A stretch of DNA of 64,000 nucleotides from Anagrus nilaparvatae (taxonomy: Eukaryota; Arthropoda; Insecta; Hymenoptera; Mymaridae), in assembly GCA_022575985.1 (NCBI GenBank), contig JAKSXM010000231.1, positions 27,938,501 to 28,002,500 of the forward strand, written 5' to 3'. Every line of letters begins with the position of its first letter. Positions within the stretch are counted from its first letter, which is position 1. The notes beneath the pieces were generated by a model. It was not told the origin of the DNA. It saw only the letters and a program-made list of their open reading frames with translations, and ran no database searches. A program made the translations under genes and the position numbers. Below, one piece after another: positions 24,563-31,715 of this stretch.

Positions 24563-26516
24563 CGTCCTTGACATGGAAAATATGTTTCATCTATTCTATA
24601 CGCGTGATATATTTTCTTTTTTTGCAAAAAATCTATTATAAAAAATAACGTGATTATGTTATTTGCATTTTTTTTTGAGCCGGTTACTTTTTGACTTGTT
24701 ATGTAAAAAAAGATTATAATTTCTGAAATTGAAAGTTCGTTTTTTGATTTATATATTTGAAAAGTAAAAGTTGTTTTTTTTTTTAATAGGATTTAATTTT
24801 TTTTTTTTCGATTTTTATTTTTGGATATTATTTAACCTGTTTTTTTTTTTGTTGTTTTAGGTAATTAATTTATTACGTAATTTATTTAATTATTTAAAAA
24901 TTTTTATAGATAATGAGATTATTTTTGTAACCTAAAAACGAAAAGCTCTTTTTGTTCAATTCTGTGTGTAGTATAATTTATTTATTCACAATAATTTTTT
25001 TTTTTTTAATGCATGATTCGAATATTATACAAACTTTTGTAAAAATTAACATTTTAAAAAAATTCTTTTTTTATAAATTCACGAATACATTTTTTTTTCA
25101 CGTATGTTTTTTTTTTTAATTTATGTTTTTAGACGATAATTTTATTTTCTAAAATTTAACAGAATTATTCGAAAATTTTTTGCAAATTTTAATTTTTTTG
25201 CTAATATTTTTAGGCGAATTGAGTAATTTACTGTTTTTTTACGTGTATATTTTTGAAAAGATTAAAACGTCTATTTAAATTTATTAAACTTTGATTTACG
25301 ATTTACGGTTTTTCGCAATTTTCGTTCACTTTTTACTTAAATTAACACATTTTAAGGAAATACTTTTTGCAAGAAATCTCTATGTTTTCACAAGTTTCAC
25401 TTTTCCTATTTTTCTTTGCATTGAACGAAAAGGCCTATTAATGAATATATTGATTTGTAAAATTACACATTTTTTCACGAATTTATTAAAATTTAAACTA
25501 AGCCACTTATTTAAAAAAGCCAGAATTTGATTATGAGAGCAAGAAATATGTTACTAACCTTCAAGTTTCATTCCAACTTCGAGGCACTTCTGGAACCTAC
25601 AATATGGACACCTTTTTCTTTGTGTTTTATCAATATGACACGATCTTTCAGCCACGCACGTATAAACCTTTTTATTTTGCACAGTCCTCTTAAAAAATCC
25701 TTTACATGATTCACATGTTAACAATCCATAATGATAACCAGAAACTTTATCACCACAAACTGGGCATAATTCTTCGATAACGTCTTTTGTATCAGGGAAT
25801 TCTGACGGTCCTGGTATTGAACCAGTTACGACACCGACACCAACGGACGCTAAGCTTGGATGACACATTCCAGAACCTGGTGCAGACATCGAATTTCCAT
25901 TGTTTGACGAACCATTCGACGCTGAACCATTTTGTGGTCCACCATTTCCTGTCACCCCGTGTCCATTGCTACCGTTATTATTGTTATTATTATTTGTTCC
26001 ATTGCTTGCATAACCAGCAGTTTCCATCGATGGTGATGTACCACAACCTCCACCACCACCACCACCTCCGCCACCTCCACCACCTGTGGGTGAAAAAAGA
26101 CAAGTGTAGACCTTCTTCGAAGAACAAGGTGAACTATTACGTTTAAAAAAGCCTTTACAAGATTCGCATGTTAATAATCCATATTGATAACCAGACATTT
26201 TATCACCGCACATGGGACAACGTTCTTCTAAACCACTAGAACCCGTTTCGAAAAACGCTGCTTCGAAACCAGACATATTTTGTGTTTGGGCTTGGGGATG
26301 ATGTTGGGATTGTTGCTGGTGGCACATATTTGAACCGGAATTTTGAGCACAACTAGTGTAAGGCGAACTACCGTATTGCTGATTAGCAGGATGTGCTTGT
26401 TGTTGGTGGACTTGTTGCTGTCCACCAGCACCCTGAGGACTTGCCTGGGGGCTTAAATGAAATGGCGACATGTTCAGGGACATGAGGCTTGAATGTTGCT
26501 CCATATCCAATAACAT
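472..26516 (-). CDS. ftz-f1: Nuclear receptor FTZ-F1 (NR5A family), alpha-type isoform, five coding exons
   Basis: The coding join is 26516-25559, 3163-2382, 2168-1910, 1833-1733, 618-472 on the minus strand: 2247 bases, 748 residues plus stop, with phase kept at every GT-AG junction. Order in the protein: Ser/Gln-rich N terminus starting MLLDMEQ; an extra zinc finger I (Cys100, 103, 117, 120); a Gly/Asn-rich linker; the complete DNA-binding domain (Cys251 to Cys311) with NR5A P-box ESCKG; the FTZ-F1 box (about 320-356); a hinge with IKQE at 378-381, which fits a SUMO consensus; and the ligand-binding domain (about 516-748) ending in AF-2 LLMEML at 738-743. The family binds YCAAGGYCR sites as a monomer in the nucleus. 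In flies it acts with Ftz in segmentation and as a competence factor after ecdysone pulses. Identity as FTZ-F1 rather than HR39 rests on the box [20 protein letters not shown] and the overall ligand-binding domain match. Other first exons probably exist and are not resolved. Confidence 0.95.
765..947. mobile_element. hAT-like MITE in ftz-f1 intron 4
   Basis: A 183-bp segment begins TAGGGGTGTGTGGTTACCCG and ends GGTAACCGCACATCTCTA, imperfect terminal inverted repeats. The 8-base flanks GTATTTGG and GTATTCAA share five positions and look like a decayed 8-bp target duplication. A better preserved relative lies at 41129-41346. Confidence 0.65.
1733..1833 (-). CDS. ftz-f1: ftz-f1 coding exon 4: ligand-binding domain, helix 9-10 region
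   Basis: This 101-base exon is only partly open, so exon structure rather than ORF length reveals it. After acceptor ttattag it completes Asp with the G from exon 3 and encodes [20 protein letters not shown] and then [14 protein letters not shown]. The donor is CCA|gtaagt, a near-perfect consensus. The upstream intron is 76 bp, and the downstream intron is 1114 bp and contains a small hAT-like element. The fly protein has VRGIVNRKTVSEGH and ALLDYTLTCYPSVN at this place. Confidence 0.95.
1910..2168 (-). CDS. ftz-f1: ftz-f1 coding exon 3: middle of ligand-binding domain
   Basis: It starts after acceptor gtgcag with [19 protein letters not shown], the helix 3 to helix 5 signature of NR5A receptors, and runs through [16 protein letters not shown] to MKFLMLLNH. 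It encodes about 86 residues (581-666 and one base) and ends at CACG|gtaatt. The preceding intron is 213 bp. The match to insect FTZ-F1 is essentially collinear. Confidence 0.95.
2382..3163 (-). CDS. ftz-f1: ftz-f1 coding exon 2: FTZ-F1 box, hinge, start of ligand-binding domain
   Basis: It encodes residues 320-580. The exon opens with [19 protein letters not shown], the diagnostic FTZ-F1 box that extends DNA contact beyond the core domain. The hinge carries [14 protein letters not shown] and SPDSSPSP, both closely like the fly protein; IKQE fits a SUMO acceptor and SPDSSPSP offers proline-directed phosphorylation sites. A long Gly, Thr, Gln and Asn-rich stretch follows. [17 protein letters not shown] begins the ligand-binding domain at about residue 516. 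The exon ends after CTCAAG (Leu-Lys) with donor gtaatt. The acceptor tttacag lies at 3164. The domain order and both splice sites are unambiguous. Confidence 0.95.
4415..4600. promoter_or_regulatory. GC-richer island in ftz-f1 intron 1
   Basis: This patch (GTGCACGCGGGGAGGAGCTC, CGCGATTTCCCCCAC, then CGATCCGGCCTCCGTGAGCT) stands out against an AT-rich background and is interrupted by a T-rich run. On the gene strand it contains TATAAATA near 4411-4418. An enhancer, an internal promoter or a fragment of foreign DNA are all possible. No exon is evident. Confidence 0.3.
4905..5273. mobile_element. Palindromic MITE, family P, copy 1
   Basis: The whole segment folds on itself. The outer arms start TAGGATCCACTCC and match TAGGATGGACCCC on the opposite strand. 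Mid-arm copies of AATCGATT or ACCGATTAATTTTTTGAT follow, and the centre has a perfect 14-bp stem, ACAGCCCCCAGAAG (5061-5074) with its complement at 5112-5125. The short open frame across it is an effect of the palindrome. Relatives are at 13267, 40575 and 50230. Confidence 0.65.
5274..6490. other. AT-rich intronic sequence, nothing recognised
   Basis: Homopolymer-rich sequence without coding signal, strong repeat structure or RNA gene. Confidence 0.6.
6491..6661. mobile_element. Small inverted-repeat element (MITE-like)
   Basis: The 33-bp ends, GTGGTTAACTTTCCCAAATG onward at 6491-6523 and its near-complement at 6629-6661, match at about 29 positions. The 105-bp centre is AT-rich and contains no frame. 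The target duplication is not clear. Confidence 0.55.
6662..8930. other. AT-rich intronic sequence with one short dispersed-repeat fragment
   Basis: Mostly featureless. At 6755-6795, ACGTGCGATTTGGGCCATTC and flanks match, in opposite orientation, the repeat at 62793-62830, so a fragment of that family sits here. Confidence 0.5.
8931..9275. repeat. Dispersed repeat with 75-bp inverted arms, copy 1
   Basis: The arms at about 9041-9115 and 9200-9273 are complementary and share CTACAGACCTTAATGGGCCC. The sequence from 8931 to 9115 (CTGCAGCAAATTTTAGGTCC, GTAGTTACTAACATTTTTA, then the arm) recurs at 61025-61615, where it is split by another element. No frame is present. Confidence 0.6.
9276..12041. 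other. AT-rich intronic sequence, one HR3-type site
   Basis: No gene or strong repeat seen. A perfect HR3/ROR-type half-site lies at 10731-10741 on the minus strand. CACTGTAAAA at 11184 and TTTTACAGTG at 11640 could bound another short element, but the ends are too short to call. Confidence 0.5.
12042..12400. mobile_element. Harbinger/Tourist-like MITE
   Basis: A 359-bp element with nearly perfect 59-bp terminal inverted repeats starting GGCCCTCTCTACACCAGCAC, only two mismatches between the ends, flanked by TTA on both sides. GGCC-type termini with TTA duplications are typical of the PIF/Harbinger superfamily. No transposase remains, so it is non-autonomous. The high arm identity suggests a fairly recent insertion. 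Confidence 0.75.
12648..12739. mobile_element. 92-bp micro-MITE with TA flanks
   Basis: The ends TACACGGCCAGGCTGCTTTG and CAAAGCAGCCTAGCCGTGTA are near-perfect inverted repeats that leave only a short centre with two direct copies of GCTTGAATTTTCAAGC. If TA is the target duplication, the element begins CACGGC, as some Tc1/mariner-derived MITEs do. Confidence 0.6.
12768..12793. repeat. (TAA)n microsatellite
   Basis: About nine tandem TAA units. Confidence 0.9.
13267..13703. mobile_element. Palindromic MITE, family P, copy 2
   Basis: The outer arms GTAGTAGAGGAAATCATTAC and its near-complement, the middle arms ACCAATACCTAAGAGTGACC against GGTCACTTTTAGGTGTTGGT, and an inner GCGATTGGAATAAATTAATT stem pair across about 437 bp. 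The GGTCACTTTTAGGTGTTGGT block recurs exactly in copy 3 (near 41030). The 84-codon frame across it is not a gene. Confidence 0.65.
13704..15100. other. AT-rich intronic sequence, nothing recognised
   Basis: No coding potential or repeat beyond low complexity. Confidence 0.6.
15100..16060. mobile_element. Foldback element with tandem internal units
   Basis: The left end (GACAAATGAATTTTTGGATA then CTGTATATTTTTGGG) is complementary to the right end (about 15970-16030). Inside, related units recur: TATCAGCCCCTAAAGTGCGC near 15508 and its mirrored form near 15890, CATTTCCAAAGACCGTTTTT near 15468 and its mirror near 15925, and two direct copies of ATGATTACTA (15288, 15595). This is the layout of a foldback element with repeated arms. 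No frame was found. Confidence 0.55.
16061..21255. other. AT-rich intronic sequence with one GC-richer patch
   Basis: Mostly featureless. A short (AG)n run lies at about 18642-18660. A GC-richer patch at 19035-19200 includes GGGCCTTGGGGGCCTAGACC; its minus strand contains CCAAGGCCC, one base off the FTZ-F1 consensus. No exon or RNA gene could be supported. Confidence 0.45.
21256..22642. mobile_element. Long foldback element in ftz-f1 intron 1
   Basis: Inverted arms of more than 500 bp: the left arm starts TACTATCGATCAAAAAAAGA at 21256 and runs to about 21800, and the right arm is its near-complement from about 22097 to 22642. The central spacer is about 300 bp. Arm identity looks above 90 percent by eye, with single-base changes and small indels. 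No transposase frame is present; the open frame at its right edge is just arm sequence. A transcript through here (ftz-f1 pre-mRNA) could form a very long hairpin. Confidence 0.75.
22643..25558. other. AT-rich intronic sequence next to exon 1
   Basis: It holds the 80-bp inverted repeat at 23099, an (AAT)n run near 24425-24455 and a (TA)n run near 24527-24562. No other feature was recognised. Confidence 0.5.
23099..23179. repeat. Short GC-richer inverted repeat
   Basis: GCCGTTTACCCGCGC (23111-23125) pairs with 23153-23167 with one mismatch, and weaker pairing extends outward. It resembles a miniature element of about 80 bp. Confidence 0.5.
25559..26516 (-). CDS. ftz-f1: ftz-f1 coding exon 1: N terminus, extra zinc finger I, full DNA-binding domain
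   Basis: The start is the ATG at 26516, because an in-frame TAA lies two codons upstream and the product begins MLLDMEQ, like fly alpha-FTZ-F1. The exon encodes 319 residues plus one base and ends at GAAG|gttagt. Residues 1-95 are rich in Gln, Ser, Pro and His. Residues 100-126 are a near-copy of zinc finger I, followed by a KKVYTC echo (134-139). Residues 144-250 are Gly, Asn and Ser runs. Residues 251-311 form the standard two-finger domain, eight zinc cysteines at 251, 254, 268, 271, 287, 293, 303 and 306, with P-box ESCKG at 269-273; an additional cysteine sits at 311. Carrying the alpha N terminus and both fingers in a single exon means any beta-type isoform would need an internal start or an internal acceptor here. 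The extra finger is the unusual part; the rest is certain. Confidence 0.95.
26084..26140 (-). other. Candidate 57-bp in-frame micro-intron (exitron) inside ftz-f1 exon 1
   Basis: On the coding strand the segment starts GTAATAG after AAAC and ends in a pyrimidine-rich TCTTTTTTCACCCACAG. It is 57 bp, exactly 19 codons, with no in-frame stop, so both the retained and the spliced forms stay in frame. Splicing would join Arg126 of the extra finger directly to the poly-glycine linker and remove the KKVYTC echo. The acceptor is convincing by eye; the donor is moderate. It may simply be coding sequence that happens to look like an intron, because the KKVYTC echo is homologous to the real domain. Confidence 0.35.
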
Positions 26517-26870
26517 ATCTTAGCCGCCGATAATTTGGGGCTTACTTTTAATAAAAAATTTCTTGATAGCAATGATGACTTATTTATTTTTATTAATTCA
26601 CTAAAATAATTCATTAACATGCCGCACTGGCACACACTTGATTATTAATTTTTTTTTATATTTTCATTAAAACACTAAATTAAATTGGTTTATAATAATT
26701 TTTTTTATTAATTTAGTATGGTCACTAAACACAGTATTGTAAGAAAACAAAAAATTTAAATTAAAAAAAAAAAAATTATTCAGAGTAAAAATAAAAGATA
26801 CACTGATAACGATAATTGGCTATGACACTCGCGAATGAATCCGAAGCATGGTTTATATATTAAACGACCT
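26517..26870 (-). promoter_or_regulatory. ftz-f1 5' leader with possible proximal core promoter
   Basis: The region directly upstream of the alpha ATG. On the gene strand TATATAAA (26859-26852) is followed by TTCATTC with A at 26836, similar to an initiator, but the spacing of about 23 bases is shorter than usual. The leader would be about 320 bases. An in-frame TAA closes the frame just above ATG. This is a weak prediction in AT-rich DNA. Confidence 0.25.
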
Positions 26871-27218
26871 GAGGCACACTTGTGTACTAATTTTTCTATT
26901 TATTATTGCACTATTTTAGTATTATTTATAAAATAAAAACAATTTTTTTTTTTTAGATACAAAAGTAAAATCACTTAAATCTGAATTTCAAATATCCCGC
27001 CATTCTGAATTTCATTTGAATAAACTATTTTGAAGAATCCAAATCTGTAGTTTAAAATTTTTTCTTCGAACACAAAAAATTTTTTTTCAAATGTTCAAAT
27101 TTTTTTGAATTTATGTTTTTTATTTATAAAAAGTGAAAGCTACATAATCTTCTTGTGTATTTTTTTAAATGTAAAAAAAAAGAACACCACTGGGTTTTTT
27201 ATATACAACTGATGTTAT

Positions 27219-27332
27219 TGCATATATATACATATATATATATATAAATAGTTTGTAACAAAATTTTTATATATATATATAAATAATATATTTATGGGCG
27301 TGTATATATATATATATATTTACATATATATA
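27219..27332. repeat. Compound (TA)n microsatellite
   Basis: Several TA runs with short interruptions, about 700 bp upstream of the ftz-f1 start codon. Confidence 0.85.
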
Positions 27333-27356
27333 TATTTATAAGAAACAAAAAAAAGA

Positions 27357-27560
27357 ACGTGTCGATGGCTCGGCGTTCAGCCTAGCACTAGCGCACACTC
27401 GTTGTTGTCTCCTCGTTTCCTGATCTCTCTTCGTTCGAAGGGCTTGCCTCTTCTCTCCCCACTCCCCTTACCACCCTGAATAAAATATATTATAAATAAT
27501 ACATATTACCAACACAAAACACACCGGTTTTCCTTCCTTCCGTCCGTCTCACCCGTTCTT
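27357..27560. promoter_or_regulatory. GC-richer island upstream of ftz-f1
   Basis: Sequence of far higher GC than its flanks, with GA-rich and CGCC-rich tracts on the gene strand (for example CGAACGAAGAGAGATCAGG). It lies about 1 kb above the ATG, where a promoter or noncoding first exon is expected. No clear TATA/Inr pair was found. Confidence 0.35.
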
Positions 27561-28074
27561 TATTAATTCTTTAAGACTTTTGCTTCGCTAAACTTTTATT
27601 TATTAGGTCAATTTAGATTTAAACAATTATTTTCGAAATTTGAATTTCGCGCTATTTTTAAATAACTTATATTTTTTTAATTAAACATCTATCGATGAAT
27701 AACAATTTTTGTTAATAATTTTTAAATATATATAATTAAAAAAATATTTCAATCCGCGTGTTAAACTATATTTTATTCGCATAAAATATTATAAAATAAT
27801 ATCTTATAAGTTGCGCGGCATAAGTGAAAGTGTTTTTAAAGCAGCGCATGCTAGTATGTAGTAATAGCAATAAAAGTATAATATGTACGCAAAAAGAGAG
27901 ACCTGTATATATAAAATATACAAATATACATACCAACACATGGGTTTTAAATGTTATAAACATATATATAATTAAACTTGGCGCGTCGCAGTGGAGCCTG
28001 CGCAATGAAAATGTAATATTGCAGTATATTATATCTGTATATATCGTAATAGTTATCTTATGCATGCAAAAATA

Positions 28075-28330
28075 TTATTGGGGTAGGGATAGAAATAAGG
28101 AGCCGGTTAAAATTACTATTACATTGAAGAGAGGGGGGTTGAAGGGGGAGGGGGAGGATAAATAGAGGCGGAGGTGGTATGTATATGTGCTGTATACATT
28201 AAAGGCCGGCATCAAAATGCGAATGTTGAATAGATATTACGTATGTATTTGTATAAATAAAAAATAATAAGAGGTGGGGTTGACCTACTTACAAAACCAG
28301 GTCTATGTCGTTGGCTGCAGAAGTATTGTC
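28075..28330 (-). promoter_or_regulatory. Island with HR3/ROR-type site
   Basis: A G-rich island that contains TGACCTACTTA at 28281-28291; its complement TAAGTAGGTCA fits the WAWNTRGGTCA site bound by HR3/ROR receptors. HR3 directly activates ftz-f1 in flies. The site is 1.8 kb above the alpha ATG and is on the gene strand. Binding here is inferred only. Confidence 0.4.
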
Positions 28331-28739
28331 CGATACTTCTATTTGTATTGTATTTTTTTTAATATACATGTATATTACATACGTGATTGTATATAGCCGG
28401 GTTTATATTGTGAAGAGTGTTATGTTATGCCAAAAGAGAGAAAGAATAAATATGTGGTAAAGAAGGAAAAGAGAAGAGGGGGGGGGGGTTAAGGCACAGA
28501 GCACGTGCTTACCTATACAATATACCATGGTAATACATATACTTTTCAGATAAATATCTGTTGTACGATGTTTTTCTTTTATGATATTATTTATGCGTGC
28601 ATGTACACAATCGATGTGGTTTCATTGCGAATAAAAAAATTTTACGAAATATTTTTTTATTGTTTTAATTTTTATAAATTTGCACGCACTTTTTCAAAGT
28701 TTTTTTTTTAATAATCCAAAAGTATATAATATGAATTAT

Positions 28740-28924
28740 TTGGTTATTTTAAGAATACAGACAGCACGAAACGTTTATGAAAAGTTTCTGAAACATGTAA
28801 AAAAAGTTTGCATGCTCACTTATGAAATACCAACTAAAAGCTATCAACAGGAGTCAGTTCTTGGCCCCAAATTAAGAAATATGCAATTTGACGATCTTCT
28901 CAAAATGCAAATCGTCATAATATA
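28740..28924 (+). pseudogene. Decayed non-LTR retrotransposon reverse-transcriptase fragment
   Basis: The frame reads LTYEIPTKSYQQESVLGPKL and then RNMQFDDLLKMQ before a stop. It resembles the reverse-transcriptase block GVPQGSVLGPLLWN-xx-YDDLL of R1/Jockey-type elements, with QGSVLGP changed to QESVLGP. The segment RTARNVYEKFLKHVKKVCML precedes it. Only about 60 residues survive, with neither the catalytic YADD box nor an endonuclease. It is a dead fragment, and the clade is uncertain. Confidence 0.55.
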
Positions 28925-28989
28925 GTCAAGCAGTCGTGAAATTGATGAATTAATCACAAGTTGGTGTTAATTTGCAACTGATAAGGTTT

Positions 28990-29715
28990 CTGAATAAAAA
29001 AATTTATAACTGGTTTGTGTGTTCATACAACCAACGATCATGGAACATGTTCACTCATAACAGTAATTAATCCAAAAACCGAAATTACAATAAATTCCGA
29101 AATATAAATTATCCTAAGTCCATAAACCCTGACTCCCATTTCAAATTATTCTAAGTCCATTTCACCCCGTTCCCTAAAACGTCACCTTTCACCCCCTCCC
29201 CTAAAAAAGTCAATTTTTACCCCCCCCCAAGAAGTACTTTTTTTAAGAATAGCCTAATTCTAACCCTAGGGTTGCCTTATAGCAAGAGTTAGCTATTGGT
29301 CCCAGGAAATATTATTTTTTTTAATAGTCTAATCCTAGCTCTAGGGGTGCCTTAAAGCAAGGATTGAGTACTGACCATAAAAAAAACTTATAACCGGTTT
29401 GTGAACTCACAACCACCGTGAAATATGTTTAAATTTATATTTTGAATCTTGAAGCTTTTATAATTTTAAGTCCTTTACAATTTTCAGGAAAAAAAAAATT
29501 ATTTTTAGCTCCTAAAATCCTTATAATTCTATACTCCTTAACCGAAATTATTTCAATTCCCTAAATCAAAATTATTCGAAGTACTTAAATAAAAAATATT
29601 CTAAGTCCTTAAACCCAGATTATTCTAAGTACCTAAATCCAAAATATTCTAAGCCCCTAAACACAAATTACTCTAAGTTTCTAAATCGAAAATATTCTAA
29701 GTCCATTTGATCAAG
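28990..29715. repeat. Dispersed 24-mer family with duplicated modules
   Basis: Diverged relatives of the 24-bp unit (ATTCTAAGTCCCTAAA-like) occur at 29100-29170 and 29500-29700. Between them is a C-run module and two direct copies of a 55-bp block (CTAACCCTAGGGTTGCCTTA near 29260; CTAGCTCTAGGGGTGCCTTA near 29335). The block TTATAACTGGTTTGTGTG (28999) recurs as TTATAACCGGTTTGTGAAC (29386). ATGGAACATGTTCAC at 29040 is a recurrent end motif of the family. Confidence 0.6.
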
Positions 29716-31480
29716 TCTGTAGGTACGTGACACCAACACGACGTGAATAGGCCGAGTACCTACTCGTAAGAGCGGGTATAGCAGAAACAGTGTTCCTTCT
29801 AATAATCCGAAGGATTTTTCAACTAATAAATAATATCACGGTGCTCATATATTCACTAGCTAATAACCATTTTTGTCGGCTTGATTAGTTGAGATACGAT
29901 TTAGCTGAATAGAAAATTTAAGACACTGTGAAGCTCTTGAGTCTAATTATACCAGATAAGGGAGCTATATGTCTATACTTAATATTCTCTAACCAAATCA
30001 AAAATCATATTTCAGAATCTTAATCAGAGAACCAAAAATTTTTAAATTAATTAACTTTTAAATAAATTAAATTACAGATTTCAAAGTTAGAAATTCGCTA
30101 TTTCCAGTTTCCCATTTTGTATTTTAAAAATCCAATTTCAGAAACCTTAGAGGGATACCAAAAATTGTTTCAATTAAGAATTTGTATTTTTTGCACTTTT
30201 ATTGTTTTTTTGGTGTTGCAGCGCGAATCACTCAAAACTGGCCATCGGAAACAAGATGAAACCTTCAAAATCGCTTTAGTGACCCAAAATTTAACCAAGT
30301 ATGCATGTGTATAAATTTCTAAAAGAATGCAAATTACAGATTTAATATTTTTGCCATTTATTTAATTATGTTCAACTGATTACACAGTAACAATACTCTG
30401 TATAAAAAATTTTATGTATCGTTAATATCATAATCTTTCAAGTATATAAGATTCAAAACCTTGTAAAAAAAATAGATAAATTTAGTAAAACATGGTATAG
30501 TATTAAATAAATAAATTAATTAATTAAATAAATTTTGTTGATAAGCCAACCCTTTTATTTTAACACAGTTTAAAATTAAACAAAAGATAAACGATTTTCT
30601 TTTTCTACAGTACTTTGTATATTTAAAAAAAAAACTTTCTCCAACTTTTTAAATTTAAAATTACCTAACAAGTATTATATTGTGCAAGTATAAATGGCTC
30701 AAAAATAAAATATCAGAAATAATATAAAAGAGAAGATAAGAAAGCGTACATAAATATCAAAAGAAAGGTTTTTACATTTTACAAAAAGGACTAAAGTGTG
30801 TTATGTAATTTTGTGAATAACCCTTAATTATATTATACAAATTTGAATATAATAATAATTAGACAAAAAAGTATTTTATAAATTTTTTTTTTAAACTATT
30901 CATACTGACCTATATTTAATTGTAGAATATATATTTATAAATAAATGTAACATTTTTTTTTAAATTAAGAGATAACAGGGTAATTATTATTCTTATTAAA
31001 AGATAAAATTATAAAAATAATGTGTTTATTAATAATATTATCAGTAATACCATTTTTTTTTTTTTTTTTTTTTTTTTTTCAAAAATTCAAAAATTTTTTG
31101 CTTTTCAAAGAAATATGAAATTATTTCTTTTCACAGATAATACAAATTAAATATTGTTGTTTTTTAAATTGATTTTTTACGTAACAGGTAGCTTTTTTTT
31201 AAATTTATTGTACAGAAAACAAATGCATTTTATGATTTTCTATGTTTTAATTTTAATGGTAAATGAAAAAATAAAGATAAAAAATCAAGTATTTCTGATT
31301 TTAGAGAAATCTATTGTATAGACCAATGTTTTTTTTAAAGTTATGTTTTCAATAAGTATGTATGTAATGTAATAATGAATAATAATAGAAATTACTTTTT
31401 TTAAATATGGGTCATATGCATGTTTATAATTAAGGATATCTAAATAATTTTGAGTTCTACACTTTGAGTTCTACTACTGC
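29716..31480. other. AT-rich upstream sequence, nothing recognised
   Basis: It separates two blocks of the 24-bp repeat. It contains one HR3-type site on the minus strand (30906-30916) and a weaker one on the plus strand (31404-31414), plus a long T run near 31050. No gene was found. Confidence 0.5.
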
Positions 31481-31710
31481 TTGTAGCAAGTGGAATTTTT
31501 TTTCTCGTCAAACGATTGCAAATGACTTGAAACGTAAAGAAAATTAAAAAAAAAATTTTTTCCCGCTTTCTTGGGATATGCGTATGTCGGTATGACGAGG
31601 TTTGAGAAAATTTTGGAAAAAGAAAAGAAAAAATGTTTTTTTAAATTTTCTTTACGTTTCAAGTCATTTGCAATTATTTGCAAAGAAAAAAAAATTCCGC
31701 TGGCCACAAG
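31481..31710. mobile_element. MITE abutting the 24-bp minisatellite
   Basis: Ends CTTGTAGCAAGTGGAATTTT and its near-complement ending CCGCTGGCCACAAG, with long inner arms sharing GCAAATGACTTGAAACGTAA on one side and its complement on the other. It is about 230 bp and ends within a few bases of the array start. The open frame across it is palindrome-derived. Confidence 0.65.
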
Positions 31711-31715
31711 TCCTA

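Larger units (their letters stand above)
3164..25558 (-). other. ftz-f1 intron 1 (22.4 kb)
   Basis: It is bounded by donor GAAG|gttagt at 25559/25558 and acceptor ttttacag|CTGTTAG at 3164/3163. The split codon is GAA G|CT, joining the DNA-binding domain to the FTZ-F1 box. The intron is very AT-rich. It contains several terminal-inverted-repeat elements and two foldback elements, listed separately, plus GC-richer patches near 4.4-4.6 and 19.0-19.2 kb. No convincing exon was seen inside it. Confidence 0.9.

Noticed and set aside
25787..26146. 119-codon plus-strand frame with His-rich segment
   Set aside because: It is the antisense of ftz-f1 exon 1; the His run is the complement of Asn and Gly codon runs.
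27766..28165. Overlapping 99- and 113-codon frames on opposite strands upstream of ftz-f1
   Set aside because: Composition is low-complexity (Ile, Tyr, Leu rich), there is no domain, and the stretch runs into the G-rich regulatory-looking island.
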